Shown here: piece after piece, positions 5,807 to 13,892 of the stretch
Position numbering within the stretch: the first letter of the stretch is position 1
Layout: every line of letters starts with the position of its first letter
From: Caryophanales bacterium UBA5729
GTDB lineage: Bacteria > Bacillota_I > Bacilli_A > Izemoplasmatales > Hujiaoplasmataceae
Assembly (NCBI GenBank): GCA_002419505.1
Contig: DIGF01000011.1
Coordinates: 1-21,360 of the forward strand
Length of the DNA stretch: 21,360 bases
Direction: 5' to 3'
The notes under the pieces: model-generated
Database searches by the model: none
Told to the model about the DNA's origin: nothing
What the model saw: the letters and a program-made list of their open reading frames with translations, nothing else
Made by a program: the position numbers and the translations under genes

Positions 5807-7552
5807 CTATTGTTGAATGTAAGCAGTTGAGAAGTCAATTGATCCAAGAACTGATCTTGACCAACCTTGAACTTTTGCTTTAATTAAGAATACATCATTG
5901 TAGTGATAAATTGGAATAATTGGCATATCTCCCATGAAAATTGCATGTGCTTCATAAAGTGCTTCAAAGTGAGCTTGTGCAGTTGTAGCTGTACGAGCTG
6001 CTTCTAAAGCTGCTTCGAAAGCAGGATTGTTATAATCAGGGTCGTTATAAGCATTTCCTTGTGTAAAGATACCAATCATACCTGATGGATCCATAAAGTC
6101 TGTTAACCATCCACCACGAGCAAGATCATAAGCGCCATCTGTTCTAGTTCCTTGGAAAGTTGCCCATTCTTCATTACCTAATTGGATTCTAAATCCTAGG
6201 TTGTCTTCCCACATTGCTTGAACTAATTCGCCAACTTGTCTATGCCCATCACTTGTGTTGTATAAATAAGTTTTGCTTGCTAGAGCTGCTCTTAATGCTG
6301 CTACTGGATCGCTAGCTTCAGGGAATAATTCATTAGCTGCTGTTGCAAAATATGTAACTGCTAATGCATATGCACCATCATCAGTAACGATTTCAGAATC
6401 TTCAGCAGTGTTTTCGAAGAAGTCATCCCCATTATGATCCATGAATCCTGGAGATATAAATCCACCAGCCGGAACAGCACCAGTACCTAAAGCTTCAACA
6501 ATTGCTTCGCGGTCCAAAGATAAAGCTAAGGCGTAACGTAAGTTAACGTTATAGAATATTGATAAATCACGGCTACCTACGTTTCTTGAACCACCGATTT
6601 CAGGATTTCCTGAAAGGTTGAAGTTAATGTAATATGTACCTAGTAATGGGAATACATAGAATTCTTGAGAAGCAACTAGTAAACCTGGAATCATTGCAGA
6701 TGGAACTGAAGGTAATACGTCAAGTTCTCCAGCTTCATATCTTGCATAAGCTGTTGTTGATATATCAATAAAGAAACCGTTGATTACATCAATACCAACT
6801 TCTTCAGCATTCCAATAATGTTCATTCTTTTCTAATTTTAGACGGTCACCAACTGTGTAAGCTGTAAGTTTGAATGGTCCATTTGAAATAGCTGTTGTTG
6901 GGTTTTTAGCCCATGCTCCTGTGCCAGTAGTACTAGCAGTTTCAGGAACTGGCATAAAGTGATAGAAAGCCATTAATGAAACAAACCAGTTAGTTGGAGC
7001 TACAAGATGAACAACGAAAGTTGCACCGTCATCTTGTGATTCGATACCAACTGCGTCAGCTAGAGCGTCTAACTCAGAATCAACTGTAGTTGAAGCAAAA
7101 ACGAAATCATCAGCACCTACAACGTTAGTATATTCCCAAATCCAAGAGTATTCACTAGCGTTTCTAGGATCCATACCACGTAGCCAAGAGCGTACAAAGT
7201 CATCTGCATCTAATTTAGATCCATCAGACCATTTAGCATCTTCTCTAATGTTAAATGTTACTGTCAGACCGTCTGAAGATACTTCCCAAGACTCTGCCAT
7301 ACCTGGAAAGATTTCGCCATCTTTTTCACGAACTAATCCTTCAAAAGTATTATTGATGACGTCTCCGCCATCACTTGCACCGTTTAGACCAGGGTCTAAA
7401 GTAAGTGGGTCAGCACCAATATTCCAGTTTAATACAACTGGAGCAGCTGGGGCTTGTGTTGTTGTGCCGCCACCAGTAGTTGTTGTGCCACCGCATGCTG
7501 CGAAAGCAAATAAAGCTACGATAGCTACAAAAGTTAATAATAACTTTTTCAT
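5807..7552 (-). CDS. oppA: Oligopeptide ABC transporter substrate-binding lipoprotein OppA
   Basis: A 581-residue family 5 extracellular solute-binding protein that captures peptides outside the membrane and delivers them to OppBC. The N-terminal signal peptide ends in the lipobox FAAC, with C20 as lipidated cysteine. A Gly/Thr/Pro-rich linker follows, and then the binding domain. The family signature region includes FNIREDAKWSDGS, SNGPFKLTAY and LEKNEHYWNA. Length is as expected. Ribosome site GGAGGAG (complement of 7564-7570) lies eleven bases before the ATG. It is the last gene of the minus-strand order oppB-C-D-F-A, separated from oppF by 59 bases that contain a hairpin. A separate promoter was not identified. 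Substrate preference cannot be read from the sequence. Confidence 0.95.
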   Translation of the reverse strand: MKKLLLTFVAIVALFAFAACGGTTTTGGGTTTQAPAAPVVLNWNIGADPLTLDPGLNGASDGGDVINNTFEGLVREKDGEIFPGMAESWEVSSDGLTVTFNIREDAKWSDGSKLDADDFVRSWLRGMDPRNASEYSWIWEYTNVVGADDFVFASTTVDSELDALADAVGIESQDDGATFVVHLVAPTNWFVSLMAFYHFMPVPETASTTGTGAWAKNPTTAISNGPFKLTAYTVGDRLKLEKNEHYWNAEEVGIDVINGFFIDISTTAYARYEAGELDVLPSVPSAMIPGLLVASQEFYVFPLLGTYYINFNLSGNPEIGGSRNVGSRDLSIFYNVNLRYALALSLDREAIVEALGTGAVPAGGFISPGFMDHNGDDFFENTAEDSEIVTDDGAYALAVTYFATAANELFPEASDPVAALRAALASKTYLYNTSDGHRQVGELVQAMWEDNLGFRIQLGNEEWATFQGTRTDGAYDLARGGWLTDFMDPSGMIGIFTQGNAYNDPDYNNPAFEAALEAARTATTAQAHFEALYEAHAIFMGDMPIIPIYHYNDVFLIKAKVQGWSRSVLGSIDFSTAYIQQ

Positions 7553-7590
7553 AAAATATAAATCTCCTCCTTATTTTATTTATTTCAAAT

Positions 7591-7613
7591 AATCATAACC
7601 TTTGATTATGGTT
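7591..7613 (-). other. Intercistronic hairpin between oppF and oppA
   Basis: An 8-bp stem (7591-7598 with 7606-7613, one G-U) with a seven-base loop overlaps the oppF stop codon and lies upstream of the oppA ribosome site. There is no T run on the minus strand. It may be an mRNA processing or stabilising structure that lets oppA be made in excess over the membrane components, as is common for binding proteins. The role is inference. Confidence 0.45.
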
Positions 7614-8769
7614 ATTTCAAATCATTAATATCTTTGACGTAATGACATGCTGCAAAATGATTCGGTAATATTTCCTCAAAAAGAGGGTCTTCACTAAAAC
7701 ATTTATCTTTAGCATACTTACATCTACCAGCGAATCTACATCCTGGTTTTGGGTTGATTGGTGAAGTAATTTCACCTTTTAATAAAAATCTTTTACTTAT
7801 TTTATTTGCTTCAGGATCGGGTAATGGTATTGAAGATAATAAACTTTGAGTATATGGGTGAAGTGGTTGGTCGTACAATTCGTCACTACCGGCCAATTCC
7901 ATCATTTTTCCTAAATACATAACTCCGATTCGATCGCTGATGTGCTTAACCATCGATAAATCATGTGCGATAAACAGATACGTTAGTCCAAATTCATCTT
8001 GTAAATCTTCTAACATATTGACTACTTGAGCTTGAATAGAAACATCTAGAGCACTAATAGGCTCATCACATATAATTAGTTTTGGATCCATAGCCAAGGC
8101 TCTAGCTATGCCAATTCGTTGTCTTTGACCTCCGCTGAATTCATGAGGATATCTAGACGCGTGTTCTCTTTTTAATCCTACTGTCTCAAGCAAGTAAAAA
8201 ACACGTTCCATGATATCATTGCCAGTAAAAAGTTTATGAGTTTTAATGCCTTCTGAGATTATTTCTGCTACAGTCATTCGTGGATTTAAGGATGTATAAG
8301 GATCTTGAAAAATCATTTGAATATCTCTGGGATTTCTTTTTGCAGATTTCTCTTTTTTTATTGCAATATTCCTTTTTTCGATTTCGATGTCAATCTTTTC
8401 TTGGTATTCTTTTTTTAGTGCTTCTCTTAAATCAAAATCATCTTTTGCGACCTTTTTGAGTTTTAAAGAAAGTTCATCTTTAAGTTCTTGGATATTTAAG
8501 GCATACTCTTCGCTGCCTGCTGAGATTAATTTTTTGTCAAAATAAACTTCTCCACCAGTATTTTCGTATAAACCAATAATTGTTCTTCCACATGTGGTTT
8601 TTCCACATCCGCTTTCGCCTACTAAACCAAAGGTTTCACCCTGATAAATGACAAAACTGACATCATCTACAGCTTTTAGTGTTTTTTGAATTTTGCCTAA
8701 TATGTTTTTTTTGATATAAAAATGTTTTTTAAGATTTTTTACTTCTAGTAAAACTTCTTTTTTATTCAC
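7612..8769 (-). CDS. oppF: Oligopeptide ABC transporter ATP-binding protein OppF
   Basis: A 385-residue ABC ATPase that powers peptide import with OppD. It has Walker A GESGCGKTT (51-59), Q-loop IFQDPYTSLNP (153-163), signature SGGQR (212-216), Walker B LIICDE (231-236) and switch histidine H269. A C-terminal oligopeptide-type extension has a cysteine cluster (GCRFAGRCKYAKDKC, then AACH). An insertion of about 60 highly charged residues (roughly 84-146) lies between Walker A and the Q-loop, where most family members have only a short segment. The first codons overlap the end of oppD by eight bases, so translation is probably coupled. Confidence 0.94.
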   Translation of the reverse strand: MNKKEVLLEVKNLKKHFYIKKNILGKIQKTLKAVDDVSFVIYQGETFGLVGESGCGKTTCGRTIIGLYENTGGEVYFDKKLISAGSEEYALNIQELKDELSLKLKKVAKDDFDLREALKKEYQEKIDIEIEKRNIAIKKEKSAKRNPRDIQMIFQDPYTSLNPRMTVAEIISEGIKTHKLFTGNDIMERVFYLLETVGLKREHASRYPHEFSGGQRQRIGIARALAMDPKLIICDEPISALDVSIQAQVVNMLEDLQDEFGLTYLFIAHDLSMVKHISDRIGVMYLGKMMELAGSDELYDQPLHPYTQSLLSSIPLPDPEANKISKRFLLKGEITSPINPKPGCRFAGRCKYAKDKCFSEDPLFEEILPNHFAACHYVKDINDLK

Positions 8770-9883
8770 TCAAGACACCTCCAGATTTTTTGAATCCTTC
8801 AACATCTGGAGCATTTTCATCTTGTAACCAGCATGCTGAGCTTTGTGTATTGCTAATCGCAAATAAAGGTGCAGGTTTTTCAAGACAAATTTCCATTGCA
8901 TATCGACATCTCGGATTAAACGGGCAACCTTTAGGAGGATTTAACAAATCGGGCGGTGAACCTGCGATAGGTACGAGTCTTTTCTTCTGGCCGACAACGT
9001 CTTTTGGTATTGATTGATGAAGACCTTTTGTGTATGGGTGTTGAGGTCTATAGAAAATATCATTTACAGATCCTTTTTCCATAATCATACCACCATACAT
9101 TACAATAACGTCATCGCATAATTCGGCAATAACTCCTAAGTCATGGGTAATAAAAATAATAGTAGTATCTAATTCTTTTTTTATTTTTTTAAGTAAATCA
9201 AGTATTTGAGCTTGAATAGTTACATCTAGAGCAGTAGTAGGCTCATCTGCTATAATTAACTTTGGTTCACATGAAAGTGCCATTGCTACCAAAGCTCTTT
9301 GTCTCATACCTCCGGAAAACTGATGAGGGTATTCTTTAATCCTTGTTTCTGGTTCAGGAATTCCTACTAATTTTAGATAATATATTGCTCTTTCTAGAGC
9401 TTCTTTTTTATTTATTCTTCTAGTTATACCATTTTCAATTCTTTTTATAGCTTTTTTTTGTCGTTCTAAATCTTTTATCTTTTTTGCTTCTTCCAAAGCT
9501 TGTTCTTTAGTGATTCTAACATGTTTCATTATAACTTCAATTAATTGATTTTTTATAGTATATACAGGATTAAGTGAAGTCATTGGATCTTGAAATATCA
9601 TCGCAATTTCACTACCGCGTAAGTCTTGCATTTTTTTTGTAGAGATTTTAGTTAGGTCAATTCCATCAAAGTTTATTTCACCATGAACAATTTTTCCGGG
9701 AGAATCCACTAAACGGATAATTGATAAGCTTGAAACACTCTTTCCACTACCTGATTCACCAACAATTCCCAGAATTCCACCTTTTTTAAGTTTATAAGAG
9801 ATATCTCTTACAGCCTGTACTTCTCCTAAATGAGTAAAAAATGATGTTCTAAGGTTTTTAACTTCTAAAATATATTCGCTCAT
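8762..9883 (-). CDS. oppD: Oligopeptide ABC transporter ATP-binding protein OppD
   Basis: A 373-residue ABC ATPase, partner of OppF. Walker A is GESGSGKS (42-49), Q-loop IFQDPMTSLNP (96-106), signature SGGMR (190-194), Walker B LIIADE (209-214), with the switch histidine in ITHDLG (245-250). The C-terminal oligopeptide domain has the cysteine pattern GCPFNPRCRYAMEIC. A Lys/Glu-rich insertion of about 30 residues (133-162) precedes the signature domain; it is likely a helical hairpin and is not usual for OppD. It lies nine bases after oppC in the same operon. Confidence 0.94.
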   Translation of the reverse strand: MSEYILEVKNLRTSFFTHLGEVQAVRDISYKLKKGGILGIVGESGSGKSVSSLSIIRLVDSPGKIVHGEINFDGIDLTKISTKKMQDLRGSEIAMIFQDPMTSLNPVYTIKNQLIEVIMKHVRITKEQALEEAKKIKDLERQKKAIKRIENGITRRINKKEALERAIYYLKLVGIPEPETRIKEYPHQFSGGMRQRALVAMALSCEPKLIIADEPTTALDVTIQAQILDLLKKIKKELDTTIIFITHDLGVIAELCDDVIVMYGGMIMEKGSVNDIFYRPQHPYTKGLHQSIPKDVVGQKKRLVPIAGSPPDLLNPPKGCPFNPRCRYAMEICLEKPAPLFAISNTQSSACWLQDENAPDVEGFKKSGGVLSE

Positions 9884-9892
9884 CTTATCTAC

Positions 9893-11155
9893 CTACCCTT
9901 TACGCAGTCTTGGATCAAGAGCATCTCTTAAACCATCACCTAAGAAGTTAAATGCCAGCATCATAAATGCAATAGCCAATGAAGGGATTAGTAACTGAAA
10001 CGGATATGTTTGCATATACTGAGAACCGTCATTTGCTAATGAACCTAATGAAGCTCTTGGCGCAGATATTCCTAAACCGATAAAACTTAAGAAAGCTTCG
10101 GTAAAAACAGCAGTAGGAATCATCATTGCCATCGTAACTATAATCGGCCCTAAAGCATTTGGTATTAGATGTTTTTGAATAATCTTCCAATTAGAAACAC
10201 CCATTGTTTTAGCGGCTAACACATATTCTTGTTCTTTTAAACTTAATACTTGTCCTCTAACTAATCGAGCCATACCGACCCAATAAACGCTAATTAAAGT
10301 CAAGATAATTGTTCCCAAGCCGCCGGCACCAAATATTTTATTCAGAACATTTATTTCAAACCAACTCTCTTTAAGAACTACCATAAGTAAAATTACATAT
10401 AACAATAAGGGAATCGAATTAATGATATCAACAATTCTCATCATAACAATATCGACGTTTTTTCCCAAAAATCCTGAGATACTACCGTATATTACGCCAA
10501 TAAAAAAATTAATAATAGCGGCGACAAAAGCTATCACTAAAGATATGCCTGTACCGTACATAACTCGAGCTAACAAATCGCGCCCGTTCAAATCTGTACC
10601 CAATAGAAATGTTTTATTCCATACTTTATCGTGTGGAGTTTTATATTCAACTCCTTCATAAGTAAAACTATATTTTAACCCTTCTTCAATCTTGTTAGGA
10701 TCTGTTTGATAGGAAAAATCTACGACAACAGCTGCAACTTCATTATTTTCATCATCATAGAGTCGATAAGTATAAACTCTAGTGATTAGATTTTTGTCAG
10801 CGGTTTTTAAATCAAACCTTTTTAGTAAGTGTCCATCTTCCGAAACGGCACTTAGGTGGTACATTTCTGACATGAAAACATATAAATCATCATCGAGTTT
10901 ATATATTGTAAGCTGAGGTGGAACATTTTTATAATCTAGATGTTGAGTATTATAAGCATATTTGTTTATCATTGGGCCAACCGTAGCAAATAAAATAATA
11001 ATTATTACACTAACTAAACCTACAATTGCCAAATGATTTTTTCGGAGACGGCGCCAGACATCTTGCCAATATGTCAAGCTTTTTCTAGTTTGCTCTTTAT
11101 CTAATTTTTGATCGTTTTCTAAGAATTTAAATTTATTTTTTTCCATATTATGCAC
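9893..11155 (-). CDS. oppC: Oligopeptide ABC transporter permease OppC with large extracytoplasmic insertion
   Basis: Membrane permease subunit of the peptide importer. TM1 is about residues 43-60 (counting from the GTG at 11155). The binding-protein-dependent transport domain starts near GTDLNGRDLLARVMYG (186-201) and has the EAA loop AAKTMGVSNWKIIQKHLIPN. The protein is 420 residues, while OppC is usually near 300. The excess is a roughly 100-residue beta-rich segment (about 82-180) between TM1 and TM2, predicted outside the membrane. The start is uncertain: GTG at 11155 directly abuts the oppB stop, but ATG at 11146 has AGGTG six bases upstream and is the better choice (417 residues). Confidence 0.92.
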   Translation of the reverse strand: MHNMEKNKFKFLENDQKLDKEQTRKSLTYWQDVWRRLRKNHLAIVGLVSVIIIILFATVGPMINKYAYNTQHLDYKNVPPQLTIYKLDDDLYVFMSEMYHLSAVSEDGHLLKRFDLKTADKNLITRVYTYRLYDDENNEVAAVVVDFSYQTDPNKIEEGLKYSFTYEGVEYKTPHDKVWNKTFLLGTDLNGRDLLARVMYGTGISLVIAFVAAIINFFIGVIYGSISGFLGKNVDIVMMRIVDIINSIPLLLYVILLMVVLKESWFEINVLNKIFGAGGLGTIILTLISVYWVGMARLVRGQVLSLKEQEYVLAAKTMGVSNWKIIQKHLIPNALGPIIVTMAMMIPTAVFTEAFLSFIGLGISAPRASLGSLANDGSQYMQTYPFQLLIPSLAIAFMMLAFNFLGDGLRDALDPRLRKG

Positions 11156-12073
11156 CTACTTAGATAGCCTGATTCTAGGGTCAATTAGCGAATAGGCAAC
11201 ATCCACTAATAGTACCATGATTATGTAAAAGATAGCATAAAACAGAGTAACTCCAATTACTAGAGTATAATCTCTTGCACCAATAGATTCTGTAAAATAT
11301 TTACCGATACCATTAATAACAAAGATTCTTTCTACTACAAAACTACCTGTCATTAAAGCGGCAATCATTGGTCCAATATATGTTACTACTGGGATTAAAC
11401 TGTTTTTTAAAGCGTGTTTGAAAATCACTTTATATTCAGATAATCCTTTAGCTCTAGCTGTTCTAATATAATCTTGTCTAAGGACTTCAAGCATGCTTGA
11501 TCTAGTAAGTCTTGCAACAAAGGCTAAAGAATATCCTCCCAAAGCAACAACAGGACCTAAATAAGAAATAGGTTTTGTTAAGCCGCCAACAGGAATCCAG
11601 GCAACATTTTGAGCTAACAATATGAATAAAGACCCAATAACAAAACTCGGAACAGTTATTCCGACAGTAGCGAGTATCATTACACCGTAGTCAATAGACG
11701 TATTAGCTTTTAAAGCGGAGATTACTCCGAGTGGGATTCCTAATATCACAATCAAAATAACCGCAATTAAACCAACTTTTGCAGTTTGAGGAATTCCAGT
11801 CGCCAATAATTCATTAACTGAATAAGCTGGTTTTCTAAAGGATGGACCTAAATCACCAGTGAATAAATTGCCCATATAAATTAAATATTGCTTAAAAAGC
11901 GGTTCATTTAATCCATATGCCTCCTCAAGCCTTTCTCTCGTTGCTTCGGGTAATGGTTTTTCTCTTGTAAAAGGCCCTCCAGGGATTGCTCTTAACATAA
12001 AGAAAACCAAAGTTACAACTATCAACAAAGTTAAAAACGAGAAGAGAATTTTTTTGATAACGTAGTTGTACAT
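11156..12073 (-). CDS. oppB: Oligopeptide ABC transporter permease OppB
   Basis: A 305-residue integral membrane permease, first gene of the opp operon, pairing with OppC to form the translocation path. The N-terminal helix with MLRAIPGGPF and the following GLNEPLFKQYLIYMGNLFTG segment are typical OppB_N features. The EAA cytoplasmic loop reads RTARAKGLSEYKVIFKHALK. About six helices are visible, and length is normal. AAGGGAG (complement of 12083-12089) precedes the ATG by about ten bases. It ends in a TAG next to the oppC start region, so the two permeases are probably coupled. Confidence 0.95.
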   Translation of the reverse strand: MYNYVIKKILFSFLTLLIVVTLVFFMLRAIPGGPFTREKPLPEATRERLEEAYGLNEPLFKQYLIYMGNLFTGDLGPSFRKPAYSVNELLATGIPQTAKVGLIAVILIVILGIPLGVISALKANTSIDYGVMILATVGITVPSFVIGSLFILLAQNVAWIPVGGLTKPISYLGPVVALGGYSLAFVARLTRSSMLEVLRQDYIRTARAKGLSEYKVIFKHALKNSLIPVVTYIGPMIAALMTGSFVVERIFVINGIGKYFTESIGARDYTLVIGVTLFYAIFYIIMVLLVDVAYSLIDPRIRLSK

Positions 12074-12099
12074 ATTTGTGCGCTCCCTTTTTGTTGAGT

Positions 12100-12128
12100 A
12101 TTATAGAAATGATTTCAGACCTAATCTA
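12100..12128 (-). promoter_or_regulatory. Probable promoter of the opp operon
   Basis: On the minus strand a perfect TATAAT (complement of 12100-12105) lies about 30 bases before the oppB start. The -35 region is poor (TAGATT, complement of 12123-12128, 17-base spacing). Further upstream, short inverted repeats such as GTCA-N6-TGAC-like sequence near 12202-12215 could be an operator, but this is weak. Confidence 0.45.
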
Positions 12129-12247
12129 TTTAAGAAAGAAAAGATTATAACACTAAATACCCTAATTTCTTAATTGAATTATATAGCAGACACTAAATGA
12201 TGTCAAGGTCGTGACGAAAATAAACCTTACTATTAAATATATTTATA

Positions 12248-12276
12248 TTAACTAACTTATACTTGTGTGTTAAAAT
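12248..12276 (+). promoter_or_regulatory. Probable promoter for the gene at 12299
   Basis: TTAACT (12248-12253) and TAAAAT (12271-12276) are separated by 17 bases, and the start codon follows 22 bases after the -10. Confidence 0.45.
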
Positions 12277-12298
12277 ATTTATGAGGTGATTACTGCAA

Positions 12299-12889
12299 AT
12301 GAAGATTAAAAAAGCAATTTTTATCCCGATAATAATGTTGATTGTATCGATAGTCACATCCATCATCGCTTTTCAACAAGCAGAAAAACTAGAGTTAGGC
12401 CAAATTTACATTGGAAACAGTATAAAAAAAGTATTTTATGAAGGAGAGTATTTTGCAATAGTTGGCAATATTGACTATGACACATATTATCTTTCGATTG
12501 AATCAACTTCAAACGGTATAAACATATCGACTTATTCTACAGATGAAGAAATTCAAAAAACCTATCATTTAGTGGTAAATAAACAAGGAGAACCTTATGA
12601 TCCGAGTATTGTAGTTTCAATTATTTCAAGTGAAATAGTAGATGTTGATGATATGGAAGATTACTTATTTAGATTAAACCTAGAAGCTGATCAAATTTAT
12701 GAGTTTAGTATTGAAAGAGTAGATGAAAACCCAGATGAGAATAAACTTGATATCGTATTAGTAAATTTACCGGAAAACATTCTCAATATGAAAGGATTAA
12801 TGGAAAGTATTGCCTTTACAACAATCGTATTTTCAATTGTTTCAGGATTCACAATTATTGCTTTGTTTTTTATAAAGAAAAGGGAATAA
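12299..12889 (+). CDS. Hypothetical membrane protein with extracytoplasmic beta-rich domain
   Basis: A 196-residue protein I do not recognise. It has an N-terminal helix (about 7-25), an external acidic domain of about 140 residues rich in alternating beta-type segments (YEGEYFAIVGNIDYDTYYLS), and a C-terminal helix (about 171-191) ending in KKRE, which would sit in the cytoplasm. Both ends would then be cytoplasmic. AGGTGAT (12284-12290) lies eight bases before ATG, and a plausible promoter precedes it. It is divergent from the opp operon and just upstream of ridA. No catalytic motif is visible. Confidence 0.75.
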   Translation: MKIKKAIFIPIIMLIVSIVTSIIAFQQAEKLELGQIYIGNSIKKVFYEGEYFAIVGNIDYDTYYLSIESTSNGINISTYSTDEEIQKTYHLVVNKQGEPYDPSIVVSIISSEIVDVDDMEDYLFRLNLEADQIYEFSIERVDENPDENKLDIVLVNLPENILNMKGLMESIAFTTIVFSIVSGFTIIALFFIKKRE

Positions 12890-12952
12890 GCTTTTTGTTT
12901 TAGCCCTTTTCAAGTAAATGTCAAAAATTAAAAAAAATATAGGAGAGATAAT

Positions 12953-13327
12953 ATGAAAGTAATAGAAACAAAAAAAGCACCGAAAGCCATTGGCCCATAT
13001 TCTCAAGCTGTTGAAGTTGGTAAAACATTATATATTTCTGGACAAACTCCTTTAGATCCAGAGACTATGAAAGTATTAAGCAAGGATATTGAGGGGCAAA
13101 CTATTCAAGTGCTAAAAAATATTAGAGAAATTGCTCAAGAAGCAGGATATGAACTAACTGATATAGTAAAATGTGGTGTTTTTTTAAGTGATATGAATAA
13201 TTTTAAACTGATGAATGAAGTTTACATGAATTTTTTTGGTTCTCATAAACCCGCTCGGGTTACAGTTGAAGTTTCAAGACTTCCTCTGGATGCTTTAGTT
13301 GAAATTGATGCTATTTGTTATAAATAA
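12953..13327 (+). CDS. ridA: RidA family reactive intermediate (enamine/imine) deaminase
   Basis: A 124-residue protein of the YjgF/YER057c/UK114 family. RidA hydrolyses reactive 2-aminoacrylate-type enamines released by PLP enzymes, forming 2-oxo acids and ammonia, and acts as a cytoplasmic trimer. The sequence carries IGPYSQAV (13-20, with Y16), YISGQTPLDP (27-36), the arginine of ARVTVEVSRLP (R102, equivalent to the catalytic arginine) and E117 in VEIDAICYK. Length is standard. AGGAGAG precedes the ATG by about six bases. A terminator follows immediately. The gene lies 63 bases after the membrane protein gene and may share its transcript, as only a weak hairpin lies between. Confidence 0.95.
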   Translation: MKVIETKKAPKAIGPYSQAVEVGKTLYISGQTPLDPETMKVLSKDIEGQTIQVLKNIREIAQEAGYELTDIVKCGVFLSDMNNFKLMNEVYMNFFGSHKPARVTVEVSRLPLDALVEIDAICYK

Positions 13328-13366
13328 AAAAAAGGCCCACTTGACATTAGGTTGGGGCCTTTTTTT
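13327..13366. terminator. Bidirectional terminator between ridA and the DUF5011 lipoprotein
   Basis: A 12-bp stem (13327-13338 with 13355-13366), a seven-base A run paired to a seven-base T run around GGCCC/GGGCC, with a 16-base loop. It serves ridA on the plus strand and the convergent lipoprotein gene on the minus strand. Confidence 0.88.
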
Positions 13367-13892
13367 ATTCAACTACAGTAATAATCCTTGATATTTCACT
13401 AGAGTTTCCATATATATCTGTTGCTATATAAATTATTTCATATTCTCCAACAGTACTTGTGTCGACATCACCAATAACTTCAACAGTTATTTCAGCTTGG
13501 CTGTTATCAAAATATAATATCCCTGCATCTGTCCAAGACTCACCGAGTTTTATAGTGTCTACACCAGGATTCAATTCAATAGCGGGAGGCGTTTGATCCA
13601 CTACTGTTACAATTCTAGTTAGTTCCATCTCGATATCATTGTAACTGAAATGATAAACTATATAATATGTCCCGACTTGATTTACATTAACGTTGTTTTC
13701 AATAACTTCAGTTTTTCTTTTAATTCCAAAAACTCTTGCGGTAACGCCCGGATCTTGATAATTAGAACCTAATTCAATTGTGTCATTTCCAGGATTAAGT
13801 TCGAAACTTATATCATTTTCAGACGGCGTACAAGAAATTAAAAGTAAACTAATTAGTATAGTAAAAATAATTATTCTAAATTTACTCATCAT
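13365..13892 (-). CDS. Lipoprotein with two DUF5011 Ig-like domains
   Basis: About 175 residues. A short N-terminal hydrophobic segment ends in a lipobox (LLISC), so the protein is probably lipid-anchored outside the membrane. Two tandem Ig-like domains of the DUF5011 type follow. Each opens with a LELNPG-like strand (FELNPGNDTIELG, IELNPGVDTIKLG), continues with a turn of the type YQDPGV or WTDAGI, and ends near VGTYYIVYHF or VGEYEIIYIA. The start is taken at an ATG pair (13889/13892); a TTG at 13901 is also possible. It overlaps the end of the upstream protease gene by eight to eleven bases, so the two form an operon. The domains match those at the protease C-terminus, suggesting a shared surface role. 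Confidence 0.85.
   Translation of the reverse strand: MMSKFRIIIFTILISLLLISCTPSENDISFELNPGNDTIELGSNYQDPGVTARVFGIKRKTEVIENNVNVNQVGTYYIVYHFSYNDIEMELTRIVTVVDQTPPAIELNPGVDTIKLGESWTDAGILYFDNSQAEITVEVIGDVDTSTVGEYEIIYIATDIYGNSSEISRIITVVE

Noticed and set aside
7248..7592. Plus-strand frame opposite the start of oppA
   Set aside because: It is antisense to the signal peptide and N-terminal region of oppA, with no ribosome site.
12189..12215. Operator-like inverted repeats between opp and the gene at 12299
   Set aside because: The matching arms are only four bases long, too weak to call a binding site.
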